This document shows positions 25,101 through 35,300 of a DNA stretch of 64,000 nucleotides, in pieces. Under the pieces are notes generated by a model. The model worked only from the letters and a program-made list of their open reading frames with translations, did not search any database and was not told the origin of the DNA. Made by a program: the position numbers and the translations under genes. Numbering within the stretch: position 1 is the stretch's first letter; each line of letters begins with the position of its first letter. Origin of the DNA: Edolisoma coerulescens (lineage: Eukaryota; Chordata; Aves; Passeriformes; Campephagidae); the NCBI GenBank assembly GCA_013397115.1, contig VWZW01007179.1, positions 1,670,176-1,734,175 of the forward strand. Reading direction: 5' to 3'.

Positions 25101-28100
25101 ACCTGCTAGTGGAGATCCATTAGCTGCTAGTACCATTTGTTCTGCAATTGATTTGGTTCTGGAATAATGGTCAACGAGCTACAGAGAAAAAGCAAATACA
25201 TTTGTATCTGTTCCTGAAATGACAGGGCAGAGAGGCATCTCTTCTTCACTAGTTTTTACTTAGCAGATGGCAACAAATATGTCAAAATACAGAAGATGTG
25301 GGGTGTTAGGTTCGGGGCAAAACACATGAATATTTCTAGGGTAAGGAAGCATTTTTGTGTATGCAAATCTGGTTAATTAATTTCAGCACATTTGAGAAGC
25401 AATAAATATATGTATGCTTTGAATGCTGCCAGGAATGTAATTGATCACTACTTTGTAATCTGGATTTCTTCAGGTAACGGAAAAGTCAAAAGCCAAGTTT
25501 TGAAGTCATTACACTTGGTCTGAAGTATCCTGCTCACTTCCATGTGGCATTGTCCCAGAGAAAATGTTATTTAAAATGTTATTAAAAATATTAGTCATAT
25601 TTTATCTCCATCTCTATTTCTTGAAAGACTGTGAAGTACTTGATGGAGAGAAGAGGGACACAAAAAACAACTGTGTATGCAAAGCAGCCAGAAGTATTTT
25701 CTCTTTTTTAATTAAATGCAATAAAACCATATAAAAATAGGCTGCTTTTCTAGATCAGCTCTACATTGAATATATGTCATCCTCAATAAGAGAAAACAAA
25801 AAAAATCATATTGATAATAAATAGCTAAAGAGAAACCAAGCCATATAACACAATCCTCATGTCCAGGTGGAACATCCCTGATGTTAATGCAACATTGTGC
25901 GAGTTATTTTCCAAAATCAAGGCCTTAATAGGAAAACAAAGAAACATTTACTTTGATGTATATAAAACTCAAAGAGTGTAAAGAGTTTTCTTTTGTCTTT
26001 CATGGAATCACAGAAAGGTTTGGGTTGGAAGAGACTCCAGAGATCATCTCGTTCCAACCTGCTCTTCCATGGGCAGGGACACCTCCCACTAGACCAGGTT
26101 GCTCAAACTCTCATCCCACCTGGCCTTTCTTGTGCCTGGATTCTGGCATCTGGCAAAACACTGTCATAAAAACTCCCGGCTTTTGCAGAAACACCAAAGT
26201 AAACAAAGAGGAAATTTGAAAATACAGTACAACAAAATACCTTGTCAATGGGGAAATATTGCAAAGATTCCTCATCCCCGTCTTCAATAGGAAGCCCTCC
26301 AAACACCACATTCACTGAGCTGGTGTATATCAGCCGAGGGATGTTTTGTTGTTTGCAGGCTGTAGCAATGTAGAAAGTCAATTACTTCACTGGAAAATCA
26401 TATGGGAAAAAAGTTTGTGTTTCGTTTTTTCTAAGAAAGTGTCAAATCTTAAAAGAGAAAATCCTTCCATTCTGTGACTGGGTGAGTTGAAATGCAAAGC
26501 ACATTTAAAGGGAAGACTTCAGTGTAGAAGCAAGTGCTTTACTCTCTGGCACATCCTAAGCTGCTGGCAACAAATAGAGCATGCCAAAAAAGCTAACTGG
26601 CTTTCTCTGAATGGCATATGACATTTGATATGCTGTACTAACACCTAATGGCACAGTTAAATACCTACCATTAAGGATGAATCTTGTCCCAATAATGTTT
26701 ACAGATTCAATCTCTTCTTTATGCAACTGGGAAAAGAAAGAAAATGTGCATTTTAAAATAATAATACATAGTAAATTCAATAGGGGGATGTTATAAATAT
26801 CCCTAAAGAAACATAATTTAGTGCTTTGATTATTAAAAATGTCATTTTAGACTGCTGTTTCAGACTTAAAGAAGTCTAATCATTATTTTTAAACTATACC
26901 TGTATTTTTCTTGTATTTTTACAGCCTAGTCTGCTTGAAGCAAAGATAATTGTGGTGCTTCTAAAAATATATGTCCAGTTATTATATATCTTGCAGCAGT
27001 ATGTTAAATATTTGTGTTTCAGTAGCACTTCAGTGACCAGTTGCCTCTGACCAGAGCAATTCCAATTATGCATTGCTCAGTGGCAAAACACTTTAAGTGA
27101 GCTGTTCTATCCAGACAGGGTAATTACTAAAGTTCCTCTTATTAAATAAGGTAAGAAAGGGGTGTGTTTGTGTACATGTGTGTGTGCTTGTAACTCTAAT
27201 TATAAAATTGTGACACAGAGTCCTACATCAAGTGCATCCTTACAGCTTTTTACCCTATGGCAAACAATTAAAGACTTGAAATACTGTTACTGTTATTATT
27301 CAGATATATGAAATAATTTATAATTTAGTTCAGGTTTTATTCCTCCTTGTCACCTTACACCTAGGAGATCCTTTTGTCTTCACAATATTCAGAACTTTTC
27401 AATGCCATTTCCATCTTGATCATCTTCCCAGGGTGCTGGTGGAGCCTCTAATGGAGAGGAAGTCACTCTGCAAGCAGCCTGCTTGCAGCTGGCAGTCCAG
27501 CAATTTACCAAAACACCAGGGCAATACGAAGAGATAAAATCTGTCATGCAGTGTTACAGCATCACATCTCCCACCCTCAGTGTGGGCAGTCACACAGAAA
27601 AAACCAAAACTATGTGGACTTACTTGCTCTGTTCCTGACATTCCATATGAAGCTACGTGAAACACACAGTGAGCCCCTTCACAGGCTGCAAGTATGGCAT
27701 TGTAATCCCTGATATCTGTCTGTAATACATAAGAAAAGACATTTGATTTGAAATCAAAGCTTCAGGTGAGCATTTGTCATACAGTGGGTTAGCACAGAGG
27801 GAATCCATATATATAATGCATGTATAGAACTGTACTTGCTGTACTTCCTGGGACTCTAAACTGGGCACACCTCAGTACTTGCTGATAATTATACTTTTCT
27901 TCCATGGAACCCAAAGGACTTTAAAGACATTCATTAAGACATCACAATACTCCTGTGTTTATTCTACAGGTGGTTAAACTAAGGCCTAGATGAGGGCAGG
28001 ATCCTGAGGAGTCAGGAGTGAAACTGCTCCATGCATTACAGGTTTTGCTGGTTTCCTGATTTCAGATATACTGAAATCCATTCACCAAAACTCATGTGGG

Positions 28101-28462
28101 ATGTTCACACAGTTAAAAAGGTTACTGAAATTTGAAATAATTGGCAATTAGGTATTTGGATTCTGTGAAAATTAGTAAGACATTATGGAAGAGGCAAATG
28201 AACTAACTTTGACTTGTTGGGAAAATATTATTTTTCATACCTGGATCCACACCACTCCACTGGGAATCAGCCACATAGGCTTGTGTATGTCACACAGAAC
28301 AACAGAAGCTCCTGTGTTGGCAAGAGCACATCCCAGCTTGTATCCACAATAGCCACCGCCTCCTGTCACCACGGCTCTCATACTGATTTTTTTGAGTGCT
28401 CCAGCATTTCTGTTCCATTTGCGGTCGGAGATTCGGTGAGAGGGTGTTGCTGCTCTACTCAT
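18898..28462 (-). CDS. SDR42E-family short-chain dehydrogenase, copy 1 (SDR42E2-like paralog, intact)
   Basis: Eleven coding exons join in frame to a 414-residue protein with no internal stop. Family knowledge: SDR42E proteins are extended SDRs related to 3beta-hydroxysteroid dehydrogenases, with a Rossmann NAD(P)-binding fold and often a C-terminal membrane anchor; the SDR42E2 substrate is not established. Seen here: the glycine motif TGGGGYCG (residues 33-40), YTSS (137-140), catalytic YSRTK (Y170, K174), the family segment [17 protein letters not shown], and a hydrophobic helix at about 379-398 followed by a 16-residue tail. Start chosen at ATG 28462, which has an in-frame TAG upstream; a second ATG (28381, MRAVVTGG) would give 387 residues. 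Ten intron positions and phases match copy 2, about 4 kb upstream on the same strand. Protein identity to copy 2 is about 66% by hand alignment. It is the more derived of the pair relative to human SDR42E2 as I remember it. Confidence 0.9.
19729..19802 (-). CDS. SDR42E copy 1, coding exon 10
   Basis: 74 nt, phase 1 in and phase 0 out. Encodes [17 protein letters not shown] then PPLLTRNE. Acceptor TGTTATGCAG, donor GAG|GTAAAG. Confidence 0.9.
20451..20514 (-). CDS. SDR42E copy 1, coding exon 9
   Basis: 64 nt, phase 0 in and phase 1 out. Encodes [20 protein letters not shown] plus S. The acceptor tract (TTTTTCAG) precedes TTTGAAAGA; donor TCAG|GTAAAA. Confidence 0.88.
21181..21246 (-). CDS. 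SDR42E copy 1, coding exon 8
   Basis: 66 nt, phase 0 at both ends. Encodes [19 protein letters not shown] plus TPL. Acceptor TTCAACAG, donor CTT|GTACGT. Confidence 0.91.
22211..22348 (-). CDS. SDR42E copy 1, coding exon 7
   Basis: 138 nt, phase 0 at both ends. Encodes [35 protein letters not shown] and EKNYIA. Acceptor TGTCTACAG, donor GCT|GTAAGT. Confidence 0.93.
23585..23667 (-). CDS. SDR42E copy 1, coding exon 6
   Basis: 83 nt, phase 1 in and phase 0 out. Encodes [18 protein letters not shown] and HLPRLA, the best-conserved block of the family. It differs from the copy 2 exon at 16 of 83 bases, and 26 consecutive bases are identical. Confidence 0.92.
25103..25178 (-). CDS. SDR42E copy 1, coding exon 5 (catalytic YxxxK)
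   Basis: 76 nt, phase 0 in and phase 1 out. Encodes [20 protein letters not shown] with the catalytic Tyr and Lys. Acceptor TTCTCTGTAG, donor GCAG|GTACTT. Confidence 0.92.
26001..26152 (-). mobile_element. CR1 LINE 3' fragment in SDR42E copy 1, intron 4
   Basis: Plus-strand text GGTTTGGGTTGGAAGAGACTC, GGGCAGGGACACCTCCCACTAGACC and CACCTGGCCTT matches the usual avian CR1 3' region, inserted in the minus orientation. It is a short truncated piece from a different CR1 subfamily than the copies near 13.5 kb. Confidence 0.8.
26241..26359 (-). CDS. SDR42E copy 1, coding exon 4
   Basis: 119 nt, phase 1 in and phase 0 out. Encodes [16 protein letters not shown], which holds the catalytic serine region, and [17 protein letters not shown]1 fragment lies only about 90 bp past its donor. 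Confidence 0.92.
26669..26726 (-). CDS. SDR42E copy 1, coding exon 3
   Basis: 58 nt, phase 0 in and phase 1 out. Encodes [19 protein letters not shown]. It is one codon shorter than the matching exon of copy 2. Acceptor TTTTCCCAG, donor AATG|GTAGGT. Confidence 0.88.
27624..27719 (-). CDS. SDR42E copy 1, coding exon 2
   Basis: 96 nt, phase 0 at both ends. Acceptor ATTACAG, donor CAA|GTAAGT. Encodes TDIRDY...[15 protein letters not shown], a conserved segment after the second beta-strand. Confidence 0.9.
28241..28462 (-). CDS. SDR42E copy 1, coding exon 1
   Basis: 222 coding nt, ending in phase 0 at CAG|GTATGA. Encodes a 27-residue N-terminal extension and the [12 protein letters not shown] dinucleotide-binding motif. 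A good acceptor (pyrimidine tract then TTAAACAG) at 28629-28630 suggests the exon begins at 28628, leaving 166 nt of 5' UTR. Confidence 0.87.
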
Positions 28463-28522
28463 TATAAATTTTGTGTCAATGAAATACTGCCTGGCACTAC
28501 CAGATATGTGTAACAATTCCTC

Positions 28523-28582
28523 CTACATGGTGAAAATTGCTCCGTAGCACTCCTGGACGCAGACAATTTCAGGGAGTTTCAT
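28523..28582 (-). other. Upstream ORF and in-frame start-stop (ATG-TAG) before SDR42E copy 1
   Basis: A 19-codon ORF (MKLPEIVCVQ...) ends at ATG TAG. The last codon before its stop is itself an ATG with A at -3, so it could act as a start-stop element. The stop lies about 60 nt before the main ATG, in the same frame. It matters only if the 5' UTR runs to the inferred acceptor at 28629. Confidence 0.4.
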
Positions 28583-29074
28583 GTTAACAAGATCTATTCA
28601 CAGCAGCAAAATCTGTCTTTAATGCAACCTGTTTAAGAGAGATAAAGACAAAAGCAAAACAGAATTTACAGTCCCCAGTTTACTGCCAAGACAGACATCT
28701 GAGGGAAGTGGTATTTCCAGCTTCTTTCTAAGTACCAGCAGCTGAACATAAATTAAGAATATGCTGAGCTGTTATCATTGGCAGTGCTGGAGCTGAGATA
28801 GATGAGGGTTTCAGGAGGGAAGAGGGATGCCTGATCCTTATGTTATAACTTTAGAAGGTGTATCAGAGAACAAGGCTATCAAATCCCTCGCTTTCGAGGG
28901 GAACTCGAATAAAATAGCTGCAATGCTATAGAAAGGGTTAATAACTGCATTAAGAAAAAAAGTAATAGTGAATCACTTCTTTCCCGAACTTGGGGGTTCT
29001 TGCCCTGCCAGGGCTTCCTCACCGGCAGTCAGGACATTTCAGAGCCTGTGGCTACCGACTCTCTCCGACACCCC

Positions 29075-29320
29075 CGGCCCTGCCCCGGCCGCAATTAAAC
29101 ATTCAAAGCCCCCCGAGCCCCGCCGGGGCTCTCTGCATCTCACTTGCAAATGGGCCGGGCGGCAGCGCAGGGACCCGTGCTCGGGCCGGGCCCCGCCCGT
29201 CCCCGCGGCCCCGGGCGGCTCCCGCGGGCGGCGCCGTTGTTGCCGTTGGGGCCCGGGGCCNTCCCGCAGCACCTCTGACACCCACCGCGCCCCCAGGCTC
29301 CCACAGCACCCCTGGGTCCC
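29075..29320. promoter_or_regulatory. CpG island upstream of SDR42E copy 1
   Basis: Very GC- and CpG-rich stretch with one ambiguous base at 29261, about 0.6 kb upstream of the copy 1 start codon. It is the only CpG island near either SDR42E copy and the likeliest promoter region for copy 1. The start site is unknown. Confidence 0.55.
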
Positions 29321-29356
29321 ACTCATCTGGCAGCAGCTTTGGGATTGCCAGCTTTC

Positions 29357-29505
29357 CTGAGATACTGTTCATCCCACAGCATCCCTGGGATTCTGCTCGT
29401 CACACGGCATCCTGGTAGCCCACAGATCCTGGGGATCCCACAGCATGTCACGGTATTCCTGGGTAGCCAGAGCATCCCTGGGATCCCAGAGCATCCTATG
29501 GTGGT
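29357..29505. repeat. Degenerate minisatellite next to the CpG island
   Basis: Imperfect repeats of about 20-25 bp built on CATCCCTGGGAT/CCCACAG (for example CAGCATCCCTGGGATTC and GAGCATCCCTGGGATCC). Units vary in length and sequence. It adjoins the candidate splice donor at 29510. Confidence 0.65.
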
Positions 29506-29509
29506 TCTT

Positions 29510-29600
29510 ACCTCCAAGTGTCTTCACACAGCTGTGACTGCTGCTCAGAAGCATCCTGTCGGTAGCGAGGGCTCTGGCCACGCTGAGGTACCTGTTGAAC
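29510..29600 (-). promoter_or_regulatory. Candidate 5' UTR exon end / donor for SDR42E copy 1
   Basis: A strong minus-strand donor TTGGAG|GTAAGA (exon end 29512) could splice to the acceptor at 28629-28630 just before coding exon 1. The 5' limit of this exon is unknown, and the span given is only indicative. Inferred from splice consensus alone. Confidence 0.35.
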
Positions 29601-31498
29601 AGGTTGTTCAGGAAAAAGACACCACCTCCTGCCTACTGGTTGGACAGTCGGCGGCGGGACACGGCTCAGAGAGATGCAGAACTTCTGAGACACCTGCAAA
29701 ACAGCAGGAGTTCCCAAAGAGGCGTAAATAAACAAACAGGCACTAAGGTCCCTTTCCACCTGAGCCTCCCTATGGTCATGCGAGCCTGGGAGGGTGTGAA
29801 AAGGGTCAGGAGCTGCAGAAGTTCAGTTACCCATTTCAGGCAAAAGTTAAGCTTTGAACACGTTTACCTCTTTCGTTACAGCTGTACCATGTCTGAACGT
29901 TCATGAAATTTTAATCGCTTAAAGACACACTGCAGTTAGGTTAGAATAGGAGTAAATCAAACAAGAGCCAGCTTAAACTGAGACTCAGTAGAGACCCACA
30001 GAAATAAGAGAGCTGGCTATTCCCAGCTGGTACTGAGGATTGTTTTAAAATCCCAAATACTGCATCTGTAAGAAAGATAAATCAATGTACTGAAGCCAGT
30101 TACTGTTAATCAGTGCTGTTATAACAGTGATGTAAAAAGCATCTTACCCAAAATAACAAACCTCAGGTTTGGTGTTACAGGACTGAAATGATGGGACTCC
30201 ACAGGGACTTAGAACCACAAAGCCAGTGAATTCCTTGATTAGTCCCAGCTGAGGAGCATCCAAACAAGGTCAGAGCCTGCACTCTTGTTAAAAGTGTTGG
30301 TGTAATCTGGGATGCATCCTGAGCTATCAGTCCAATAAAAGCAATGTGAAAGATTTGTAAATAACTAATTTAGAGCCAAATTGAATGTTCGCATGCAGCT
30401 AAAATGCTCTCACTGGGAAGTAACTTTGCACTTGTGGTTTTCTAGTCTGCATTTCTAGGGAGTAAAGGCTTACACGGTACCTCCTGCCTGCAGCACTTGC
30501 TGGGTCAGCTGCAGCTCTGTAGTGCTAAATTGTGAATTTAACTGGTTTTAATCAAACTTGGATAAAGTTCTCAAATACACAGAGCTTCCTTAAGCTTCCT
30601 GTCAATTGTCAGGAACAGGAGAGGGCTGAGCAGTGCCCTGCTAAAGGAAGATGTACAGTGGGAGCTCACTTTGTATGGACAAGGACAATCTCCAAATGCA
30701 AATCCATCATCAAGCAGACTCCACTGCTTTCACTGCACACGGAATTATTTGTTTAGTGAAAAGAAAAAAAAATAGAGTAAAACGAATCGTTGCTCACCCA
30801 AGCTGCAGTGGTAATTGTGGTTGCTCACACATTTTCCTGTCACTGTATTGTCTTTTACCTGTAACCTTTATTCTTCTGGGGTTGCTGTTAGCTCTCCTGC
30901 ATATGCTGTAGACTTAGAGTGAGAGACTCTCCATAAACTTACTGGTCTTAAAAATCCTGAAAAATGCTAACACAAAAGGCCAAATGAATACAGAGTGGAG
31001 ATAATCAGATGGCACAGCTTTTCCATCACTGTCTTCCATGACCTACCGTGGCTAATCCAGCTCTCCTGATTCACGTGGGGTGCAAGAGAGGGAGCAGCTG
31101 CTCCCTGGTCAGAGCAAAGCTGCTTCCGAAGAAAAATCCTCCTAACATCTTTAAGGTTTGTGTGGGCTACACCTGGTGTGTACGTGTGGCACAGGTGGCT
31201 CACGTAGTGCAAGCCACCCAAGAAGCAGCTGATGTAAGTCTTAAGAAAGGGGAAAAGAGAGAGGCCGGATTCTCACTCCTGTCTTGGTGCTTGGCTTGTC
31301 TGCTCACCCCGAAATGCAATTCCCTGAACACACAGTGTGTGCCAGCACTGCTACAGGGTTGTGGTGACTCCAGGGAGCAGTGACAGCTGGCTGAACTCCC
31401 CCCTTCCCACAAGCTCCTTAAAACCAGTATTTGGTTCAGTTATTATTTATTATTGCATTGAAAGCGTATTATTTGATTTACAAACACACATAATGATA
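29601..31498. other. Spacer between the two SDR42E genes
   Basis: No exon, RNA gene or recognisable repeat was found. Together with the flanking regulatory sequences it separates the start of copy 1 from the end of copy 2. Promoter-proximal and 3' UTR sequence of the two genes probably accounts for part of it. Confidence 0.45.
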
Positions 31499-31504
31499 TT
31501 TATT
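31499..31504 (-). terminator. Candidate polyadenylation signal (AATAAA) of SDR42E copy 2
   Basis: AATAAA on the minus strand about 600 nt beyond the copy 2 stop; a second lies at 31446-31451. I saw no closer hexamer, so the 3' UTR would be about 0.6 kb. Not verified. Confidence 0.3.
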
Positions 31505-32100
31505 ACATTTTTACAAAGCTTTAGAACAATAAAACTATTTTACATAAATATGATTTTCATTCCTCTAATCACCTATTATTTATAAATATTTACTTTCCAT
31601 ATTTTTCGCACTGTTTCCCAGGTCTCTGTAATTCCTCAGACCTACTGACAGTAGCTGTAGCCCTGGCTTCATCAGAAGAGTTGTTTAGTGACCCTTTTCT
31701 TCATTGAAGCTATTGGACTTGTTACAGCACTGTTGTCCTCTTCCAGACAGTTCCTCTTCTTCCAACTTCTCACCCTCCTGAATTATCATTTTTAGAAAAT
31801 GCTTCCCAGCATGAAACAATGAATTAATGAAGATCCATTAAAACTATTCCTGCGCCAGTTTGTGGTGAACTCCTTTGATGTAACACTGTGTTGCTCTTGG
31901 GGAACATTTCCTGATAAGTCCTGTGTTTTCACTTTTGTAGCTGTTTTTTGGGTTTTTTTTCTTTCTTTCTTATTGAGATCGGAGAGGTGTCATCATAGTC
32001 ATATGAAAGTCCAGAGTGGCTGAGGAATGTACTTTGACCAGATCATTAACACTCAGAAACAAAATGAGGTTTTCTGGAACAGGTGGGTGGTTATTTGATT

Positions 32101-32304
32101 TTAGAAGAAAGAAAGAATGATCAAACTTAACAAAATGCCAAAAACAAACACCATTTTAAGGAACGTGTGATCTTCTTGGCAGGTAGGTCTTGTTTTTAGG
32201 TAATGATCCACAGAATCAGCGAATGAGAATTTCTTTGGTTTGTAACCGAGTTGATTTCGTGCCTTGTCTATTCGGAAAGTGTGAGTTACTGTGACATTCC
32301 ACAC
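32101..32304 (-). CDS. SDR42E2: SDR42E2 (copy 2), coding exon 11 (last, membrane anchor)
   Basis: 204 nt including TAA. Encodes [31 protein letters not shown] and a C-terminal hydrophobic helix [20 protein letters not shown] that ends the protein. Acceptor GGATTTCAG. Confidence 0.93.
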   Translation of the reverse strand: MWNVTVTHTFRIDKARNQLGYKPKKFSFADSVDHYLKTRPTCQEDHTFLKMVFVFGILLSLIILSFF

Positions 32305-35300
32305 CTGAAATCCAAAAGGACAGTTATGGCAGTGACTTTAATATCCAGTTCTCTAGAACTTGGAGGAAAACATATCAACAGTGATACTGCAATGGAAACA
32401 GAACAGAAAACAGAGCTGTAATGCTGACAATCCAAAGGGTGCATCACATCCTTAATGAGAATTTTAGTCAGAAATATATAAACATTATCTCTTTTTATAT
32501 ATTTACCTCATTCCTTGTCAAGAAAGGTGTAAAGCTGAAAACTGGCTTTAGTATCAGGTGCAGATATTCCATCACAGTGGCTGTGAAACAGAAATTACTT
32601 AATGAGACATCTGAGTAACAATAAACTGAGACAATGCTGACATTGTACATCCTGTAATTCCTACTGGTAGAAGGCACTGATTAATTTATAAAGCACATGA
32701 TGAGTTTATTAATAGCCTTCAACTTTATCTGGTATAATTAATACCAAATGGCACAAGTGATTATTCTCAATTAAAATAATATTAAGTTAAATAATTCCTG
32801 CAATTTGGGCCCTTGCATTTTATCAAACCACTATGTAGCTTCATAGGAATAAAAAAATCAAACAACCCACAATAATTAAGAATGTACTTTATTTTTCTTA
32901 CCTGCTATATGAGCCAGGAGAACAGGAATATGTATCCAAGGTTTCCTGTAGCCTAATTTTTCAAACTAAAAAGGGTATAAAGGGAAAGAATAACAGAGAA
33001 CTTATACCAAATTGAGGGTGTCAATGAGGCATGAAAATGGAAAAAAAGAAAAGAATGTTGATAAAACTTGTATCTAAACTTTTTTCCCAGCTAGTCTTCC
33101 TGTCAATACTGGTGGTAAGAAATGCAATTGAAACCCGCTTCTCATTCTTTGGTGTCCATCTCCGACCCTTCATCTGCAATTGTACAGTAAAGGGGGGAAA
33201 AAGGCCATTTCCAAAGGGGAAGTGACCCAGACTGGAATACTGAATTACAGTTAAATACAGGCCCATTGCTCTACTGCAGTCATTTTCTGTGATGGCATTG
33301 CAAGATCAAAACTTGGCATGCTCCTAGAATCCCAGCCTGGTATTTCTGAAAATATAATGTGTCTTTTTAGCTCCTAAGACAGGATTCTGAATGGGCTTCC
33401 CTTCTGTGCTGCAGCTGATGCCAGGACAAAGGGATAATACAGCAATGGCTGTAAGAGTCCTGCCAGATGCCAGGGGCAGAGCTTGCTGTGCACTGTGGGT
33501 TTGCTTCATGAGATGCTGCTGTTCTGCAGCACATTCTGGACCTCTCAGCTAAATCCTCTCAAAGCAATAAGGCCAAACTCCACAGTGACACATCCAAAAC
33601 TTCCCTTAACACCAGCGGAACTTTGGGATATGCAGGGAGAATGGGACTGAGTTTAATTTTAAGCAATTCAGTAATTTATGTGCACTGGACTTCATTTAGT
33701 TGGTCTGGTGTGTCAGTCAGTGACAGGACTTGTGCCCACGCCGTGCTGGGAGCTGCAGGGCTGTGCAGTACGTACCAGAGGCACGATCCACTCAGAGAAG
33801 ATGACATTTTCACCATCGTGGATGTAATAAGCCTGACCACTCTGGTAAAGAAGCAGAGAAAAACAGTGACAAAACACTGTGCACAGGATGGCATTTTCTG
33901 TCTCTCTCATACCTACCTACATGCCATGATTTTGTGAGCAACACGCCAGCATGCACAGAGCAAACTGCCTTCACTGGGCTTCACTGTGGCAGCCCACAGC
34001 GGTGGTAGAGCTCATGATGATTAACCATGGTGTAAGTGCAGATCAGAGCTCAGTTTCCCCCTGTAGTAGCCCAGCTGTTGGAGCATTATGCTCTTCATGA
34101 TGTGCAGGGCACAGAATTACCTTTGAGTCCAACAGAAGGGGCAGCACTGACGGCATTTAACCAACACAGCTCTGAGGTCAAGTCCCAGCTGTGCTCTGGG
34201 TGAGGAGTCTGCCCAGCCCAAGCAAACCTGGGACTCTGGGAATGACATCAATCTAAAACAGCTGCGTGGCTTCCAAGCACTGAACTAATTGAGAACACAC
34301 AGAGAGATGTTCACCTGTGTCTACGTGTTGTCTGTGTGCTCCTACCAGTGTGAATGAATCTGGTGCCTTCAAGAACTGTGAATGCAGCAGCTGCTGCAAC
34401 GTTGTCAGTTCTGTAATGCTTCACAGTCCTCAGATTGCTGTTGCAGTTATGACCAGTAGAACAAAAACAAAAACCTTTTTAAATTGTCCATTGATTTTGT
34501 ACATCTCTTTTTGGAATTTTTGGCTCTGAAAATTCAACTGGAATGCCTCAGAATGGTTGCTCTAAATTTTGTGCATCTAGGATCAGAACCTATTTTCAAG
34601 AGAATACCAGGATATATAGATTTGTGTAATGGTGAATATATTAAGCTAGTTAAAAATAGAGTTTCCTCCAGTAACCCAGGAAATTATGTGTTTTCAAACC
34701 AAACTAAAACATCATCAAGATATGAGCGAAATGTATTTGCATTTGCACTGTCTGTGTGCTTGTGGAGCCACACACTGTTTTAGTGAATTTAGCATATGAC
34801 TTTTTGGAGACTCTTTGATCTCAAAACATCAAAAATTAAACCTATTTGAGAACTCAAGCTACTGGGGCACAATGATTATATTGTTTACTTACAGCTACGT
34901 AGCCCTTCTCAGAGGTGAGAGCCTCAGCAGCCAGTAAATGAGCTTGCACTAGATTTCCTATGTGAACCCAGTTCATCTGAACTTTGTGATTCCCAAACTT
35001 GAAGTTAAAAAGTCTCCGCTGGATATTTATCTGCAGAAACAGAAAACATGCGATAACTACACTACTCCTTTATTATGCAGTATAACATTGATTTTGTCTC
35101 AACACAAATACTTGGAATTTGCTGTATTTGTGTATAATTACAGCACAAGCAACATGTCACAAGAAAATGCCCAACTAGTTGGTGGTTTTGTAAGTCAAGG
35201 ATGGTTGCACCGATAGGCAGTGGCAAAATATGGTGACATTATATTGTTTAGCAGAAACTAAAGTGCGTATTTAAAAGACAGTATTTCCATTAAACGATAG

